A stretch of DNA of 64,000 nt from positions 930,001 to 994,000 of the forward strand of contig JBAJFE010000037.1 of assembly GCA_037903355.1 (NCBI GenBank). Reading direction: 5' to 3'. How positions within the stretch are numbered: the first letter of the stretch is position 1; the number at the start of each line of letters is the position of its first letter. The notes under the pieces are model-generated. The model was not told where the DNA came from, searched no databases, and saw only the letters and a program-made list of their open reading frames with translations. Source of the stretch: Trichuris trichiura. Lineage: Eukaryota > Nematoda > Enoplea > Trichinellida > Trichuridae. The position numbers and the translations under genes were made by a program. Positions 36,688 through 49,659 of the stretch are shown here, in pieces.

Positions 36688-39600
36688 ATGCGCTCGTTGA
36701 CGGTTCAACTATTGTTCTTCTGTTTATTTGAATACTATTTGACCTGTTGTAAATCGGCGCAAGTATTCACCAACTCATTTCACGTCCATCTAAAACAAGG
36801 CGACAAAGAGGAGGCTCATAGAATTGCTAAGCGCCACGGGTTTATCAACGCTGGTCCGGTAAGAAATCCTTTCATAATTATCAACTGCACATATTGTGTG
36901 CTCACCATTTGAGCACTTTCAAAAGTTCATAGATCAACACATCCAATCGTCCCAATGCTAACGTTTAAATTGCTGCTTCAATGCGCATTGAAATTGATGA
37001 TATCTTTTTCTTTTTCTTCAAAGCTGTCCCCGTGGTAGCATAGTAGCTTGTATGGTTTTTAAAATGAATTTACCGTATCAGGTTCTCGGTTCGGACGCCG
37101 AATGGCACTTCATTCATCCGGATGTGCCCAAAGCTCGACGTCGGCGCAGCGCCGTTCACCATAAAAGGTTGCTGTCGGAAGCTGCCGTCAGTAAAGTGGT
37201 CCAAATGGTTGGCTTTAAACGTGCCAAACGTGGCCTAAGGACGTTATCGATAAATCGTCATTCCAAATCGCCATCGCTGCAAAGTCCAACCGATCCTCTA
37301 TATCCGTACCAGTGGTATTTGGTAGGCAAAATGCAAAGATGCTATGCCCCCCACCTTTGTTGTGCATGCAATGCAATTTCAGAAAAATACCGGCCAATGG
37401 GGTGGTAAGGCCAACTTGGATCTCAACGTAGAAAAAGCATGGGCATTGGGATATACGGGAAAGAACGTGACTACAGCAATTATGGATGACGGTAATTTAG
37501 AAAGCTTCTATTCAATTTTATCCTAATCACCTCTCGTATATCATTGTAGGAGTTGATTATATGCATCCAGACTTGAGAGACAACTACGTAAGTTGCATAA
37601 ACGGCTATGCGTCTATTTAGCGCCAACCTTTTTAGAACGCTGCCGCTAGTTATGATTTCAGTGGCAATGATCCCTATCCTTATCCGCGTTATACGGATGA
37701 TTGGTTCAATAGCCACGGAACGAGATGCGCTGGCGAAGTAGCAGCCCTTCGTGGTAATGGAATTTGCGGCGTTGGTGTGGCGTACAATTCGAAAGTAGCG
37801 GGTACGTGATAGGCCAATCTTTTCCTCGCATATAATAGTTGCTACTTTGTCTTTCGGCGTAGCATTCGAATGAGCAATAGCACATTTTCAACCTTTTTGC
37901 CGTAAAAAATTGTAGTTGAGTCTACGCTTCATCAGGTGAAAAGAGTTTACAAAGAGCTAATTGGCATTGCGAGAAAATTCGTAGCGAACGGCCAAAACGT
38001 GTGTGTAGCTTTCAGTTGAGAAATTGATCAAACGGGTTTGATCTTCTGATTAAGCGAACGAGAATTCTTGTCCGCCGTTCGCGGGAAATTCTATCTATGC
38101 AAACATGCCATCCGCATTCACCAATATCGACTTTAACATTTACAACTTAGTTAGTTTTGTCTCTGGACATGTATATAGCGGGCGACGTCGCAGTTGCTCT
38201 AATGAGATTCGTTCCGCTAATATATTTGACTATACTCTCCGTCTAACGTCTCTCTAACCGACTGTTGAAGCAAGAACAAAAGAGAACATTCAAGAATGTA
38301 ATGAGTCGATATTTAAATCAACAAATCACTTTTTCCCGTTTCTTTGATTCACTGGGACGTTAACAACGCCATTTTTCTTCTGTAATAATGCACCCTTCCA
38401 TTTCTTGACATTGGGAAAGTATGTTCTTGTTCAGTTGTGGCGAACACGAGTTGACATAAAATCGATGCAATAGTAAACGCTCAGAGGAGCAACAGTTTTC
38501 GTTGAAAAGACACTTAGCTTTTAACGACCATACCATTTGCGCTAATAAAACAGTTGAGTACGGTCATAATTAAGTGTTAAAAATTTATTACAACATCATA
38601 TGCGAAATTTGGTATTGATTATTTTCTTTTCTTGGCGGGATGAACACGGGGAAGGCAAGTAATGTTGTTCACTGTCACGCGGCTGCGCGCACAATGCAAC
38701 CATTATTGACGTCTCCAATAGATTAAGACAGCCACTCAAAATGGACTATTGGAAACTTGGTTACATTTCCTTACTTATTTCCATTTTGACAGCCTACTTT
38801 TCCTTTCCTATTTCACGGAAATTTCTATATACTGTAGTTGGAGAATGCTCAAATTTTTCTTCAAATTAAGCTGTTTAGGGTATGTTTTTCGCGTCTCCAA
38901 ACGAAGCGATAAGTGAAACTATTCATCCATACATTTGAGGCAGTTTTCTTTAGGCGAAGCTAGACCGTCTAATAGCAAGTGAACTTCATTTAGCTGGCCA
39001 TTTTCTTTCTAATTCAGTTTCTTTCTTGCAACCGACGCGTTGTAAACATTTCAAATGCACAAACAACTTTGAGTTCCCTTAGGAATTAACCGGCCAAGAA
39101 ATAATGCATCTAATTAGCTTTCTTCTGTACACATCGACTGACACTAAAAAATTGTCTTTAGAAGAACTAATGAGTCGCGTTCCTTAGTTGCAAATGGCCA
39201 CCACCTTTACAGCATATCAACTATGCGCAGCAATATGCGCCTTAAGGAACAACAAACCATTTTAACTGGTTTGCCCCAACGGTACGAACGAAAAATGGGA
39301 TAACTCGAAGGATTGATGTCCGCTTTGCCGAAATTGGAATTTCTAAACCGAGTAAATTTATATTTCTATCCTTTTCCGTTGTACAGTTAATCATAAAAGA
39401 CAGATTCGCCAAATGTTTTTCAACAGGCGCGTAAAATTTTCTTCCACTCCAAAATTAACAACTTTGAAAACATTTTTAGCCTTCAAAATTTGACCATTAA
39501 CAAAGCACAGTGAATCCATGGCGAATTCATTCTTTACCTGATTTAACGAAGCTTTCAGTATTCCGTCGTCAGTGTTCGTAAGTAGGCTACAGGTACACGC

Positions 39601-41896
39601 ATACATAAACATGTACAAACACCGATAACGGAATGTCTTCGTTGCGGAACGTCTGTATTTTAAAAAAGGAAATAATCACGTCACTTTAGTGAGCATTGGA
39701 AAACCCATAATTCAAAGTGTTTAGATTTACGACTACCATAAAAAGGGAATAACTATTTCGTCCTTTTTTGTATTGACGAAGAAGTGCCACTTCCAAAGTG
39801 GCTATATTTTTGATTCTATAAAAGATCTCTTATTGTGTTTTTATCATTACTGACTTAGCACTCCGCGAACTAACAATAATTAAGTCTGCTGACGTAGTGG
39901 CTAGAACTCATTAATGCTTTGAGAATGGTTAATTGAAATGTTCAACGCTTACCTGTGCGCAGACGGAAGGTTGGCTCGCCTTTTTGATGAATGTTTAAAT
40001 CGATCGGTGTACTCAAAAATCTTTTTGTTAAAGTCTTCTAATTGTCAATGCTCCAACCATCTTCATCATTCATCCCTAGACGGTAATGGTATTCTTTGAA
40101 CGTACAACTAAAGTGGCCGATCGGCATTTTAACGACGGCGCTTTAATCAGGCCCTATCATGGACTTAGCAACTTATAAACTGTGTTAGCGAATAATCAAG
40201 TAGATATTGTTGCAATAAGCATCCAGAAGGACCAACTGAAGCTTTTCTGGCTCTTCAGTGTTAAGAAACCTCATCGGTGCATTTCTTTTTAAAAGTCGCT
40301 GATGCAACAGCGCATATTGTGAACTTCTGCTTACAGCAGAGCCCACATGCGTATTTTCAACAAAAAAAACTTTTTGCTTAATCTGAGCAGAGGAATATGC
40401 TTCTTTTGTTAGTGTGTTATGGCAACGATTATAGGCATTCGCATGCTGGACCAACCGTATATGACCGATTTGATTGAAGCAAACTCGATGGGTCATGAAC
40501 CGAACTTGATTGATATATATTCTGCCAGTTGGGGACCAACGGACGACGGAAAAACAGTCGACGGACCACGTAACGCCACAATGCGCGCAATAGTTAAGGG
40601 AGTGAACGAAGTAATGATTATGGAAATTTTGTGCACGACGGCTGTGAAACTATTTTTGCATACGATAGGGCCGCCATGGTTTGGGAAACATTTTTGTTTG
40701 GGCATCAGGTGACGGTGGAGAAGACGACGATTGCAACTGCGATGGATACGCATCCAGCATGTGGACCATTTCTATCAATTCAGCCATCAATACTGGAGAG
40801 AATGCTCACTACGACGAAAGTTGTAGTTCGACTTTGGCTTCAACTTTCAGCAACGGAGGAAAGAACCGCGAAACGGGAGTCACTACTACTGACTTGTATG
40901 GTCAATGTACAAAAAGTCATAGCGGCACATCGGCTGCGGCACCCGAAGCTGCTGGCGTTTTTGCTCTTGCATTGGAGGCAAACAGAAATTTAACTTGGCG
41001 AGACTTGCAACATCTCACCGTGCTTACCTCAAGCAGAAATTATTTGTACGATGGTCGCTGTAGGCAAATGGTCGATCTCGACATTGCCGGTATAAAAAGC
41101 CATCATTACGGAAAACGAGGAGTACATTATCTCTGTTTGCTTAATTGAATATCTTTGTACATCTTTTTTTCTCAGAATTGTAGCCATTTTGAATGGCAAG
41201 TTAATGGTGTCGGTCTTGAATTCAATCATCTTTTCGGCTTTGGTATTTTGGACGCCGCCGAAATGGTATTGTTGGCAAGCAAATGGAAAACTGTTCCCGC
41301 AAGGTATCATTGCGATGCGGGCAGCATTTTGGAACCGCAGTAAGTTTTTTATATATGATTTTTTTTTACAATTATCCAACTTCGTCCATTGTCAGACGAA
41401 TTCCGTCGGCTGGTTTGTTAGTATTAGAAATTACAACCAATGCTTGCAAAGGAACAGAAACGGAAGTGAACTATTTGGAACACGTCCAAGCAGTGGTCAG
41501 TTTGAACAGCAGTCGTCGTGGCGATGTCACTTTATATTTGATTAGCCCATCGGGCACTCAGTCAATGATTTTAAGCCGTCGTCCAAAGGATGACGACAGC
41601 CAAGATGGTTTCACCAATTGGCCATTTATGACTACGCATACGTGGGGTGAACGGTCAGCTGGTACATGGCGAATGGCCGTCCGATTTCAGGTACATATTG
41701 TACTTCGTATTTCCGTTTTCATCGAGTGCCATCATTTTTTAAGGGAACCAACAGGCAAACCGGTTGGATCAATCGATGGACGCTCATGTTGCACGGCACC
41801 AAAGAGCCACCTTACGCTGGCATCGAACCATTGGTAAATCATGAAAATTCAAAACTTCAAATCGTTCAAAGAGCCCATAAGCGGTCGGTCAATTAG
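36688..41896 (+). CDS. PCSK2: Proprotein convertase PC2 (neuroendocrine convertase 2, EGL-3-like)
   Basis: PC2 is a subtilisin-like endoprotease that matures neuropeptides and hormones at dibasic sites in dense-core vesicles. Ten exons join in phase: 36688-36858, 37082-37321, 37383-37491, 37550-37587, 37636-37801, 40435-40610, 40669-41121, 41176-41339, 41396-41690 and 41744-41896, giving 654 residues. It has a signal peptide, a prodomain with sites at KARRRRS (74-80) and RAKR (104-107, likely primary cleavage), the catalytic triad Asp172/173 (IMDDG), His213 ([10 protein letters not shown]) and Ser388 ([10 protein letters not shown]), and Asp315 in WASGDGG. That Asp in place of the usual oxyanion Asn is diagnostic of PC2. 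The P domain contains SRRGDV. Compared with vertebrate PC2 there is an extra stretch around residues 424-452 ending NCSHFEWQ. Intron 5 is 2.6 kb. An AATAAA motif follows near 41970. Confidence 0.97.
37802..40434 (+). other. Large intron 5 of PC2
   Basis: A 2,633-base intron in a gene whose other introns are 48-223 bases. I see no nested gene; the minus frame 39391-39618 and others lack family features. Its size may indicate regulatory content or old insertions, but I identified no element. Confidence 0.6.
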
Positions 41897-42997
41897 TTGC
41901 TAATCAAAGAATGACACTGTGTGTTTCGAGCTTTCAGAATCATTTTTTTCGGCGTATATGTCCAGCCTTATAAATAAATTATTTGCAGCACTCAAACTTT
42001 TTCCGCCATTTTCTTTAAATATAAAAGTAACTTTAGCCTGCCTGTCGAACTAACTTTATAACTTGAGTCGGAGATCAGATTTATGAATGTTCTCTTCTTT
42101 TTACAAACAAGCCCATAAACGATATATAGTTTACCGGCTTATCCATAGAAACTTCAATGCTACTGTTTAGACCTGTAGTTGCTCATTCCATTAGGAGACG
42201 AGATGTACATTTAATCAAAAAAGCTATTACTCGTTCAGGGAAAACGGAATCGCACGTATAGACGGAAGGAAACGATGTTATGCAAATTAGATTTGTTTCA
42301 TTATCGGCACGCACAGCTAATTGTACATTGTATTTCGGGTTGACCCCAACGCAGCGCCTTTTTTGTTGAACCTTACGGTATAGACATTGACTTGGTTTTA
42401 ATTTTGTGAAATGTACAGATACGGACATTCGGCTTTGATAATGACAATTTTGCAGTTTAAAATCAGATATCCCATTTTAGCACACTGAAGTAACAAATCA
42501 TTAAGGGGCTACTAGATGACATCTCGATCGGCTGAAGAATTAGAAGAATGATGTAAAAGAGCTTAAAGGAACAAAATTAAGACGACGAGGTAAGGTGCTA
42601 AAATTGGAACCAACGAGACAACGGATGAATCAATTGAGGCGTCTGCTATAGTCCGAATATTATTTGCTATGAAACGAAATGCAAAGGACTTGTTGTGCAC
42701 AAGAACTGTTTAATGTCCATTACCCTCGAACATAGACGTCGCTGTGTACTTAACTCTATGATTCAAAGGACGGAATGCGACAGCTCAGAAAGCTTTGCAA
42801 GCATTTTGGTTGTTGAAAAAATTGTGAAATTCGTTATTTGAAAATGACTAACCGTTCTGAGTTCAAAGGGCCAAACTGAGAACACTGCCGCATAAGTGAT
42901 CAAAAGTAAAAGGCTGAACTAACTTAATGCAAATTTTTCCATGCGCAGACAATACATATTAGATTGCGCGCTGAAACAATGTTAGTTGTGCACTTGC
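41897..42997. other. Intergenic, PC2 3' end to NPC2
   Basis: It contains AATAAATTATTT near 41970, probably the PC2 polyadenylation signal. No other feature is supported. Confidence 0.5.
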
Positions 42998-43642
42998 ATG
43001 CGTCTGTCGAAAATGAAAAGAGCTTACCTTATGCTGCTATGCTTACTTGCAATGTGGTCAAGTATACGTGCAAGGCAGATTGAATTCGAAGATTGCGGTA
43101 ACAATTCTGTACACAAATTGTTTCTCAATAACTAAATGCTTTGCCACCGACAGGATCTGAAGCGGAAGTAAAAAGCGTAGAAGTTGATCCATGCGACAAC
43201 GCTAAAGTATGCACACTGTACGCTGGTAGCATCGTGCGTGCAAATGTTACTTTTGTGCCAGGTAAAGTGACTTCAATAGAGATATTGTCCACAACGCTAA
43301 CACAAACTGCTCTTTAGCCAATGATGTACATAGCTTGACCCTCAGGGCTTATGCAATCCTTGGGAAAGCATCATTAGCTTTGCCGATGACTGACAATGAC
43401 GCTTGCAAGAAAAGCGGTTTAAAGTGTCCGTTGAAAAGCGGTTCGTTGGCCGTTTATCAAAAACGACTCGCTATTCCATCCAGTGTTCCCGAAGTAACTA
43501 TTCTAAATATGCATTCAATTCATGTTAATAATAAACAATTTAAACTGTTTAGATGTCTGCAGGCCTGAGAACAGAACTTCGCGACCAAAAGCAGAGAAAA
43601 GTACTATGCATAAAGACAAACATTCGCCTCGCGAGCGAGTGA
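42998..43642 (+). CDS. NPC2: NPC2-like sterol/lipid-binding ML-domain protein
   Basis: NPC2 proteins are small secreted or lysosomal lipid carriers that hand sterols to NPC1. Four exons join in phase: 42998-43097, 43154-43261, 43318-43493 and 43553-43642, giving 157 residues (human 151). A signal peptide (KRAYLMLLCLLAMWSSIRA) precedes IEFEDCGS, then VEVDPCDNAKVCTLYAGS, IVRANVTFVP, DNDACKKSGLKCPLKSG and the C-terminal ELRDQKQRKVLCIKTNI. The six cysteines of the ML fold (C-C, CxxxxxC and the late C) are present in the expected order. A second ATG at 43013 is an equally good start. The short last exon was placed by its match to the final beta strands of the family. An AATAAA lies at 43710-43715. 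Confidence 0.92.
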
Positions 43643-44488
43643 AAACCTGTTGTTGTTTTGCACATACCGCATGCCTCCGTTCGCCGTTTTACATCGATAA
43701 AGTGTTGTTAATAAACGTTTTATAACCAAGTCGCAAGCGTTGAGGCAATTAAAGCACTACATCCGGTCAAAAATTGAAAATACGGCAATTTTAAAATGTA
43801 TACTGTGGGTAAATACAATTCACAGGTACATACAGTAATAGATTCAATCGTCGAACAATTTTATTGCAACGGGAAAATGTCACCAAACTGTCGAACTGAA
43901 ATGGCAATCATAGTAAGCTCACGTTTACCGCATGAACTTATTTCGGACAGATGGTTGCGCGCAATGATTTTCAACTAAGTTGAACGCGTGTTTAAGTAGC
44001 GGACAGCTGACGATATTCCTAAAAATTTGTTAAATACAAGAAAACACATTGCACAAGTATAAACTTAAAGTACAAGGCACTGTGCCCCTCAGTTCCGTTT
44101 TTTTAACGAAAATAAAAAATCACGCAAACTGATAATCTGTAATAAATGTCAATAATTAAGTAGCCCTTGCGTGTGCAGCAAATTTTAAAAAGAGCTCAGT
44201 TCAGCCACGTAACGATACGACTTTTGCCTTCATTTTATGACAGAACCTGCAAACTATTCATACGATATTCAAGATTGGCTGCTTTTGCAAAGACGGAGAA
44301 TATGTTTATTCCAGTTTTTGAAGACGTAAATGTTTGCTTTTTATACGCATAAGTACACGTAGGTAAGTTTCAAAAACGGTGGAAGTACTTGCGTATGTCC
44401 GTATCCGTACTGGTAGATTGTGACTCATTGAAAGTTCGAGTAGGCGTATTGCATAGGCACGCTAGCGTTTGCGCAAAGGGAAAGTTCA

Positions 44489-46053
44489 ATGGACAGCGCA
44501 GGTCGAAGAGTAGTGGTTGTCGATAATGGCACCGGGGTACATTGAGCAGCTAATCGTTTTTCCTTTGAGCGACATTGCTTTTTGTTTTCAGTTCGTTAAG
44601 TGTGGTTTCGCCGGTTCCAATTTCCCGGAACGAATTTTTCCTTCCATAGTGGGACGGCCAATCCTTCGATCGCGCGATCGAATTGCCGGATCCGAAGTGA
44701 AGGTATTTGTTGTAACAATTTGTCTCTTCTTTTTTTCCTTTGCGGTTACTGTTTTCAGGATGTTATGGTGGGCAACGAATGCAACGGTTTGAGGCAAATG
44801 CTCCATGTTTCCTACCCAATGGACAACGGCATTGTTCGCCATTGGGATGATATGACTCTTCTTTGGGATTACACTTTTGGGCCGGAAAATTTGGACATCA
44901 ATCCATCCGAATGTAAACTGCTGTTGACGGAACCACCGTTGAATCCAAATAAAAATCGCGAACGCATGGTAGAAGTGATGTTTGAAAAGTATGGTTTCCA
45001 AGGTGTTCACGTCGCCGTGCAAGCAATGCTGACCCTTTATGCTCAAGGTTCTTAATTCTAATTCTTTTCATTTCGGGAATCAATTCGGGAATTTTTGTAG
45101 GGTTGGTCACAGGTGTCGTAGTAGATTCGGGAGATGGTGTTACGCACATTTGCCCCATTTATCAGGGCTTCGCTTTGCCTCATTTGACTAGAAGGCTGGA
45201 CATTGCTGGCCGTGACATCACCCGTTATCTTATAAAAGTATGGCACCACTTTGGTTCATTTCGTATTGTTTAAATTATTGTTGTTAAAGCTTCTTTGCCT
45301 GCGAGGATACTCGTTCAATCATTCTGCCGACTTTGAGACTGTTCGCCAGTTGAAAGAGAAGCTTTGCTATGTTGCTTATGATGTTGAACAGGAAGAACGT
45401 TTAGCGCTTGAAACAGTTTTCCTTGTTCAACCCTTTACGGTATAGAATGAATTTTTTGTTGAAACGAGGCGTATTGTTGATTAATATTATTATAGCTACC
45501 TGATGGCCGAGTTATCCGGGTTGGATCGGAACGCTTTGAGGCTCCCGAAGTGCTCTTCCAACCTCATTTAATAGACGTTGAAGCGAACGGTTTGTCCGAA
45601 ATGCTCTTCAATGTTATTCAGTCGGCTGACATAGGTTAAGTTTTTTCGTAGCATTCATTCAACGTTTTATTGGTTCCATATATATATTGCAGACACAAGA
45701 TTGGTTTTTTACAAAAATATTGTACTTAGCGGTGGTTCAACAATGTTTCCTGGCTTTCCAAGCAGACTCGAACGCGAACTTAAGCAGTTGTACTTCCGCA
45801 ATGTATTGAAAGGCAACGAAGAAGCCTTTAGGGTATTATTATAAAGCCGCTCGTTTGCACTATCAAAAAGGTTGACATTTTTTAGAAATTTAAAATACGT
45901 ATCGAAGCTCCGCCCAGTCGGAAGCATATGGTATTTTGCGGTGGTGCTGTGTTGGCGCAGTTGATGCGCGATAGAGACGAGTTTTGGATCTATAAAAGTG
46001 AATACGAAGAAGGCGGCATCACTGCAGCCATGAAGAAGCTGCTTATTCGTTGA
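44489..46053 (+). CDS. ACTR2: Actin-related protein 2 (Arp2/3 complex)
   Basis: ARP2 is an actin-like subunit of the Arp2/3 complex, which nucleates branched actin filaments. Eight exons join in phase: 44489-44536, 44592-44702, 44759-45047, 45101-45237, 45290-45439, 45496-45634, 45693-45832 and 45886-46053, giving 393 residues (human 394). Blocks include the nucleotide-binding [119 protein letters not shown] and the C-terminal [12 protein letters not shown]. Nothing is missing. Introns are all 50-62 bases, the typical small size in this genome. Confidence 0.98.
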
Positions 46054-47893
46054 TTTCTTTTCAATCTGTTTGTTACCTTTTACAATTCGGCGGAAATTAA
46101 GAGAACGCAGTGCCATTTGAAAAGCGATAATCGCCTGGTGAGTCTTAAGATCCGTGTGTAGCAAGCGCTGACTTATTCGAATTTTCACGTCGATTTTAAT
46201 TTGTTTCGCGATTAATTTAGGTTGCCATCAATGATTGGTAGAACGTCGTTTACCGCTTGACATTTTCGGAAGGCTTCCGAGAAAAGATTGCGTCATATTT
46301 TTGTGTTATCGCACGAGCAGTTGTTTGTTACGTTTCTATCGATTGGGTTGCGTATAGCCACTTTGTATGCATTGAACAATTCCATCTTATCAGCGTACAA
46401 TCTCCTTTCAACCTAAGTACGTCATTCTGTCAGTTAAGCCGAAATTCGTTAAAATAAGATGCTTAAACGTTTTGCTCGGAAAGAAAAGCTTCCAGGTTTA
46501 AGTGAGTTTTTGGTGACTACTAATGAGTATGATTTCCTTGTAGGCTGGAGTTCGCCGGCTCAGATAATATTTCCCGACAGAAAATTGCACTTTCAAAAAT
46601 TAGGTTTAAAATGCTGGTGTGGTAGCTGTACACTGAAGAAGTAAACGCTTTTCGCTTTCTTGCATTCGACTGTACTTGCAAGTCACATAGTCATACTGTA
46701 CCCTTGATGTAATTTTATTTTTTAAATGAAATAAACTTCATTTTGAATGAATGGTCTTGAGACGGAACGTTTATTTGATACACTCGCGGACGAGATGTTT
46801 GTCGTAATGGGGAGAAATCAGTCTTGCCTCAAGTTACTGAATGCCTTTTTATCTAAGACTTGCAATGATCTAAGGGAAGCTGTACAATAAAGCGAGACAA
46901 CAATTGAAAGAATATACTTCGTTTTTCCGAACACGATTTTGCAGCCAAAATTGTCTGACGTGGTGCTTGACCGCTGCTTTTGGTTTGAGGCTTGCAAAGT
47001 CCTTAGTAATACATGTTTCTTCTCACTGATGTAAACGACGGGCTCGCCGAGCCGTGCCGATGCTTTCTTGTCGCTCAAGGTTTAACGATAGTGAGCGAAA
47101 AACGTTTTTACAAGAATTATGCCGAAAACAATCGCCCAAAAAACATGTCAATTTGCGGGATGCTAAATTAGTGCTAAAGAAAAGGTTAAACTAATTGGTA
47201 GCGTTCCTAACACAGTTGTTTGCAGCAATTGCGGTAAGCCGTACTTGCGAATCACGTTACTGTGCTGTAGTTTTAGCGTTCGACCGTCACTTGGGGATAG
47301 GTTGTGTAAGTAAGTTGAAGTTTCGTGGTTTTTGTTTGCTCGTTTTCGCATGATGACATTCAATTATTGATAAAAGATGATTTAATAATCCCTCTAAGAA
47401 GTTCTGAGCGTAGTCGATTCACTTAGTGATACTGCACTGCATACATGTTGTCGGATGAATCTGTCTTTTTTGTAGAACGCTTGGACCTGCCACGCCGTCA
47501 TTCGCAAAGTAAGTGAAACTTTTTTCGTCAGTTGCCTAAAAATTGCAAGTCAAACCACCCGTTCGATATCGCTCGAGCGGCCCAAATATCTTGCAAGATG
47601 AATGCTAACAATTAACCGTCGTCTTTTTATGGCGAATGGCTTTACGTTGGTTGACTAGCGAACATTTTTTAATTATATACCTACAGCTATCAAAAGTAAA
47701 ATGGCTAACAGCGTTTTTCGAAATTATCAATAGTTATTACATTCTACTGTTTAGCAAGTCTACTATTTTAAGTCTGTCTGAGTACGTAGTGTTAGCCTGT
47801 CAGATTCGCAAAACGTTTACCGCCTTAGAATGTATTCTTTTAGGCAAGAACTTCTTAACGCAAAATATTACATCCGCAACTTTGTAGCCGTCA
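46054..47893. other. Intergenic, ARP2 to V-ATPase D
   Basis: Apart from the doubtful small gene at 46459-46644, nothing is supported. An AATAAA at about 46729-46734 lies downstream of that small frame. Minus frames 46818-47078 and 47163-47363 have no family features. Confidence 0.4.
46459..46644 (+). CDS. Possible last exons of a small unidentified gene
   Basis: An ATG at 46459 opens a 61-codon frame. It contains a good internal intron candidate (GTTTAAGTGAG... to CTTGTAG before 46543) that keeps the frame, leaving about 45-47 residues with a basic N-terminus (MLKRFARKEKLPG) and a Cys-rich end (GLKCWCGSC). A polyadenylation-type AATAAA follows within 100 bases of the stop at 46644. I do not recognise it; it could be the 3' part of a longer gene or a chance frame. 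Confidence 0.3.
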   Translation: MLKRFARKEKLPGLSEFLVTTNEYDFLVGWSSPAQIIFPDRKLHFQKLGLKCWCGSCTLKK

Positions 47894-48783
47894 ATGTCGA
47901 AGGACGATCGAATTCCCGTTTTTCCGTCTCGGATGTAATTACAAAAGCAGGAAGAATACGATTTCTTTATCGTTTTATTTCAGGGCGCAAAGCCTAATGA
48001 AGGCTCGTCTTAAAGGAGCTCAGAAAGGACACAGCCTTCTGAAGAAAAAAGCTGATGCTTTGAACGTCCGTTTTCGAACTGTTCTGAAACAAATAATTGA
48101 GAACAAAGTACTAATGGGTGACGTGATGAAAGAGGCTTCCTTTTCATTGGCGGAAGCTAAATTTACGGCCGGTGACTTTAGCCATACGGTTCTGCAAAAT
48201 ATTGGCAGAGCTCAAGTGAAAGTGAAGACGCGCAAAGACAACGTAGCTGGTGTGACATTGCCCATATTTGAGTACTACCAGGACGGGCCGGATCGTAAGA
48301 ACTTGTTTGTTGCGTAATCTTTATTATTTTGTTCATTTGTTAGCGTACGATTTGACTGGTTTGGGAAAAGGCGGTGCCAATATTACAAAAATGAAGAAAA
48401 GCTATAACAAAGCCGTAGAACTTCTAATCGAACTAGCAACATTGCAGACATGCTTCATATCGCTTGACGAAGCAATTAAGTTGACAAACAGACGAGTTAA
48501 TGCAATTGAGTTTGGTAAGTATATAGCTTTTGTTGCGGTTAATTTTGATTGGATTGTTTTAGTTATAATTCCACGCATTGAGAGAACTCTTCAGTATATT
48601 CTTTCCGAACTGGACGAGCGAGAACGCGAAGAATTCTTTCGTCTTAAAAAAGTGCAAAAGAAGCGCAAAGAAGAACGACGCGAAAAGGAGGAAGCGTTGA
48701 AAGAAAGTGGCGTCGATTTTTCGAAGGCACAACAGAAGAATTTGCTTGAAGCCGACGACGATGTTCCATTGCTATTTACTTGA
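47894..48783 (+). CDS. ATP6V1D: V-type H+-ATPase subunit D
   Basis: Subunit D is the central rotor shaft of the V1 sector and couples ATP hydrolysis to proton pumping in endosomes, lysosomes and secretory vesicles. Four exons join in phase: 47894-47934, 47984-48294, 48344-48514 and 48563-48783, giving 247 residues, the same as the human subunit. Key blocks are [107 protein letters not shown] and [14 protein letters not shown]. The long N- and C-terminal coiled-coil helices of the shaft are intact. The C-terminus is acidic ([11 protein letters not shown]) as in other animals. Confidence 0.98.
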
Positions 48784-49659
48784 TCAGAAAATGTTGCTTA
48801 GCGGATTTCGGAACGAATCGCATCACTTTTCCAGCCCGTTCTTGATTGACATCGATTTTATTGATTCGGCAATCTGTCACTTTCGTGAAGTTCAGTGGCA
48901 CGTGCGCGGACTTCTTTGGAGTCTGCACAGTGCGGTAGTTCGTTGCTTCCGCGACCGAGTGTCCCGCAAAATAAGAATTCATTGTCCGCATTTTTTTGTT
49001 AGCAAAGACAGTAGATAATTATTACCTACTGATCACTTAGCGCCAATCTGGGATACGGTGCTCTTGTTCGTACTTAAACGTTGTGATGCAAGTGCATTTT
49101 ATGCTTCTTGTGGTCATCAAAATTTTTTGTTAAAGTGTAAACGCAAATAGCTGTAAAATTTTTGCCATTGAATTTGCGTCTGCTGTTTCATTAAGGCTGT
49201 CGCGTCCTTCAATAGACGAAACAGAAAAATGCGTCCTAAGCTTGCGGTGACAGCAATTTTCATATATGATTTCGGGAGTAGACTAGAAAAACGAGATAAT
49301 TCTGAATTAGTCTGTCGTGCATTGACAGCTAATGTCTCAACGAACTGTTTGTTGTCCGTTCCGGTTTACGCTTTCTCTATTTTTCTTAAAGTACCTGCAA
49401 GCCCTTTTAACAGCTTACTGTATTGAAATTGTTACCATTTCATTTAATTTTCGAAAGAACGTGGTTTCCTAATCTTCCATTTTCTGAATGTTTTCTATGT
49501 ACATTTTTAAATTTCACATTCAATAAACCTGTTTTTATTTTTGCGAAATAACGCTTAATTGAACATTTGTTTCTGGGAGATTCACTTTACGAAGTTTGTA
49601 ACGTTACGACGCTGAGAAAGAAGTTTCGGAAGTTTTTTAAGTTGCAGGAGACAGTTGCA
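48784..49659. other. Intergenic, V-ATPase D to TOM20
   Basis: It has no supported gene. AATAAA at about 49521 lies 740 bases after the V-ATPase D stop and is too far to assign. The frame 49229-49426 has no family resemblance. Confidence 0.4.

Noticed and set aside
36425..36688. Plus frame with a hydrophobic segment before PC2
   Set aside because: It ends exactly at the PC2 start in another frame; PC2 already has its own signal peptide, so this is probably 5' untranslated sequence.
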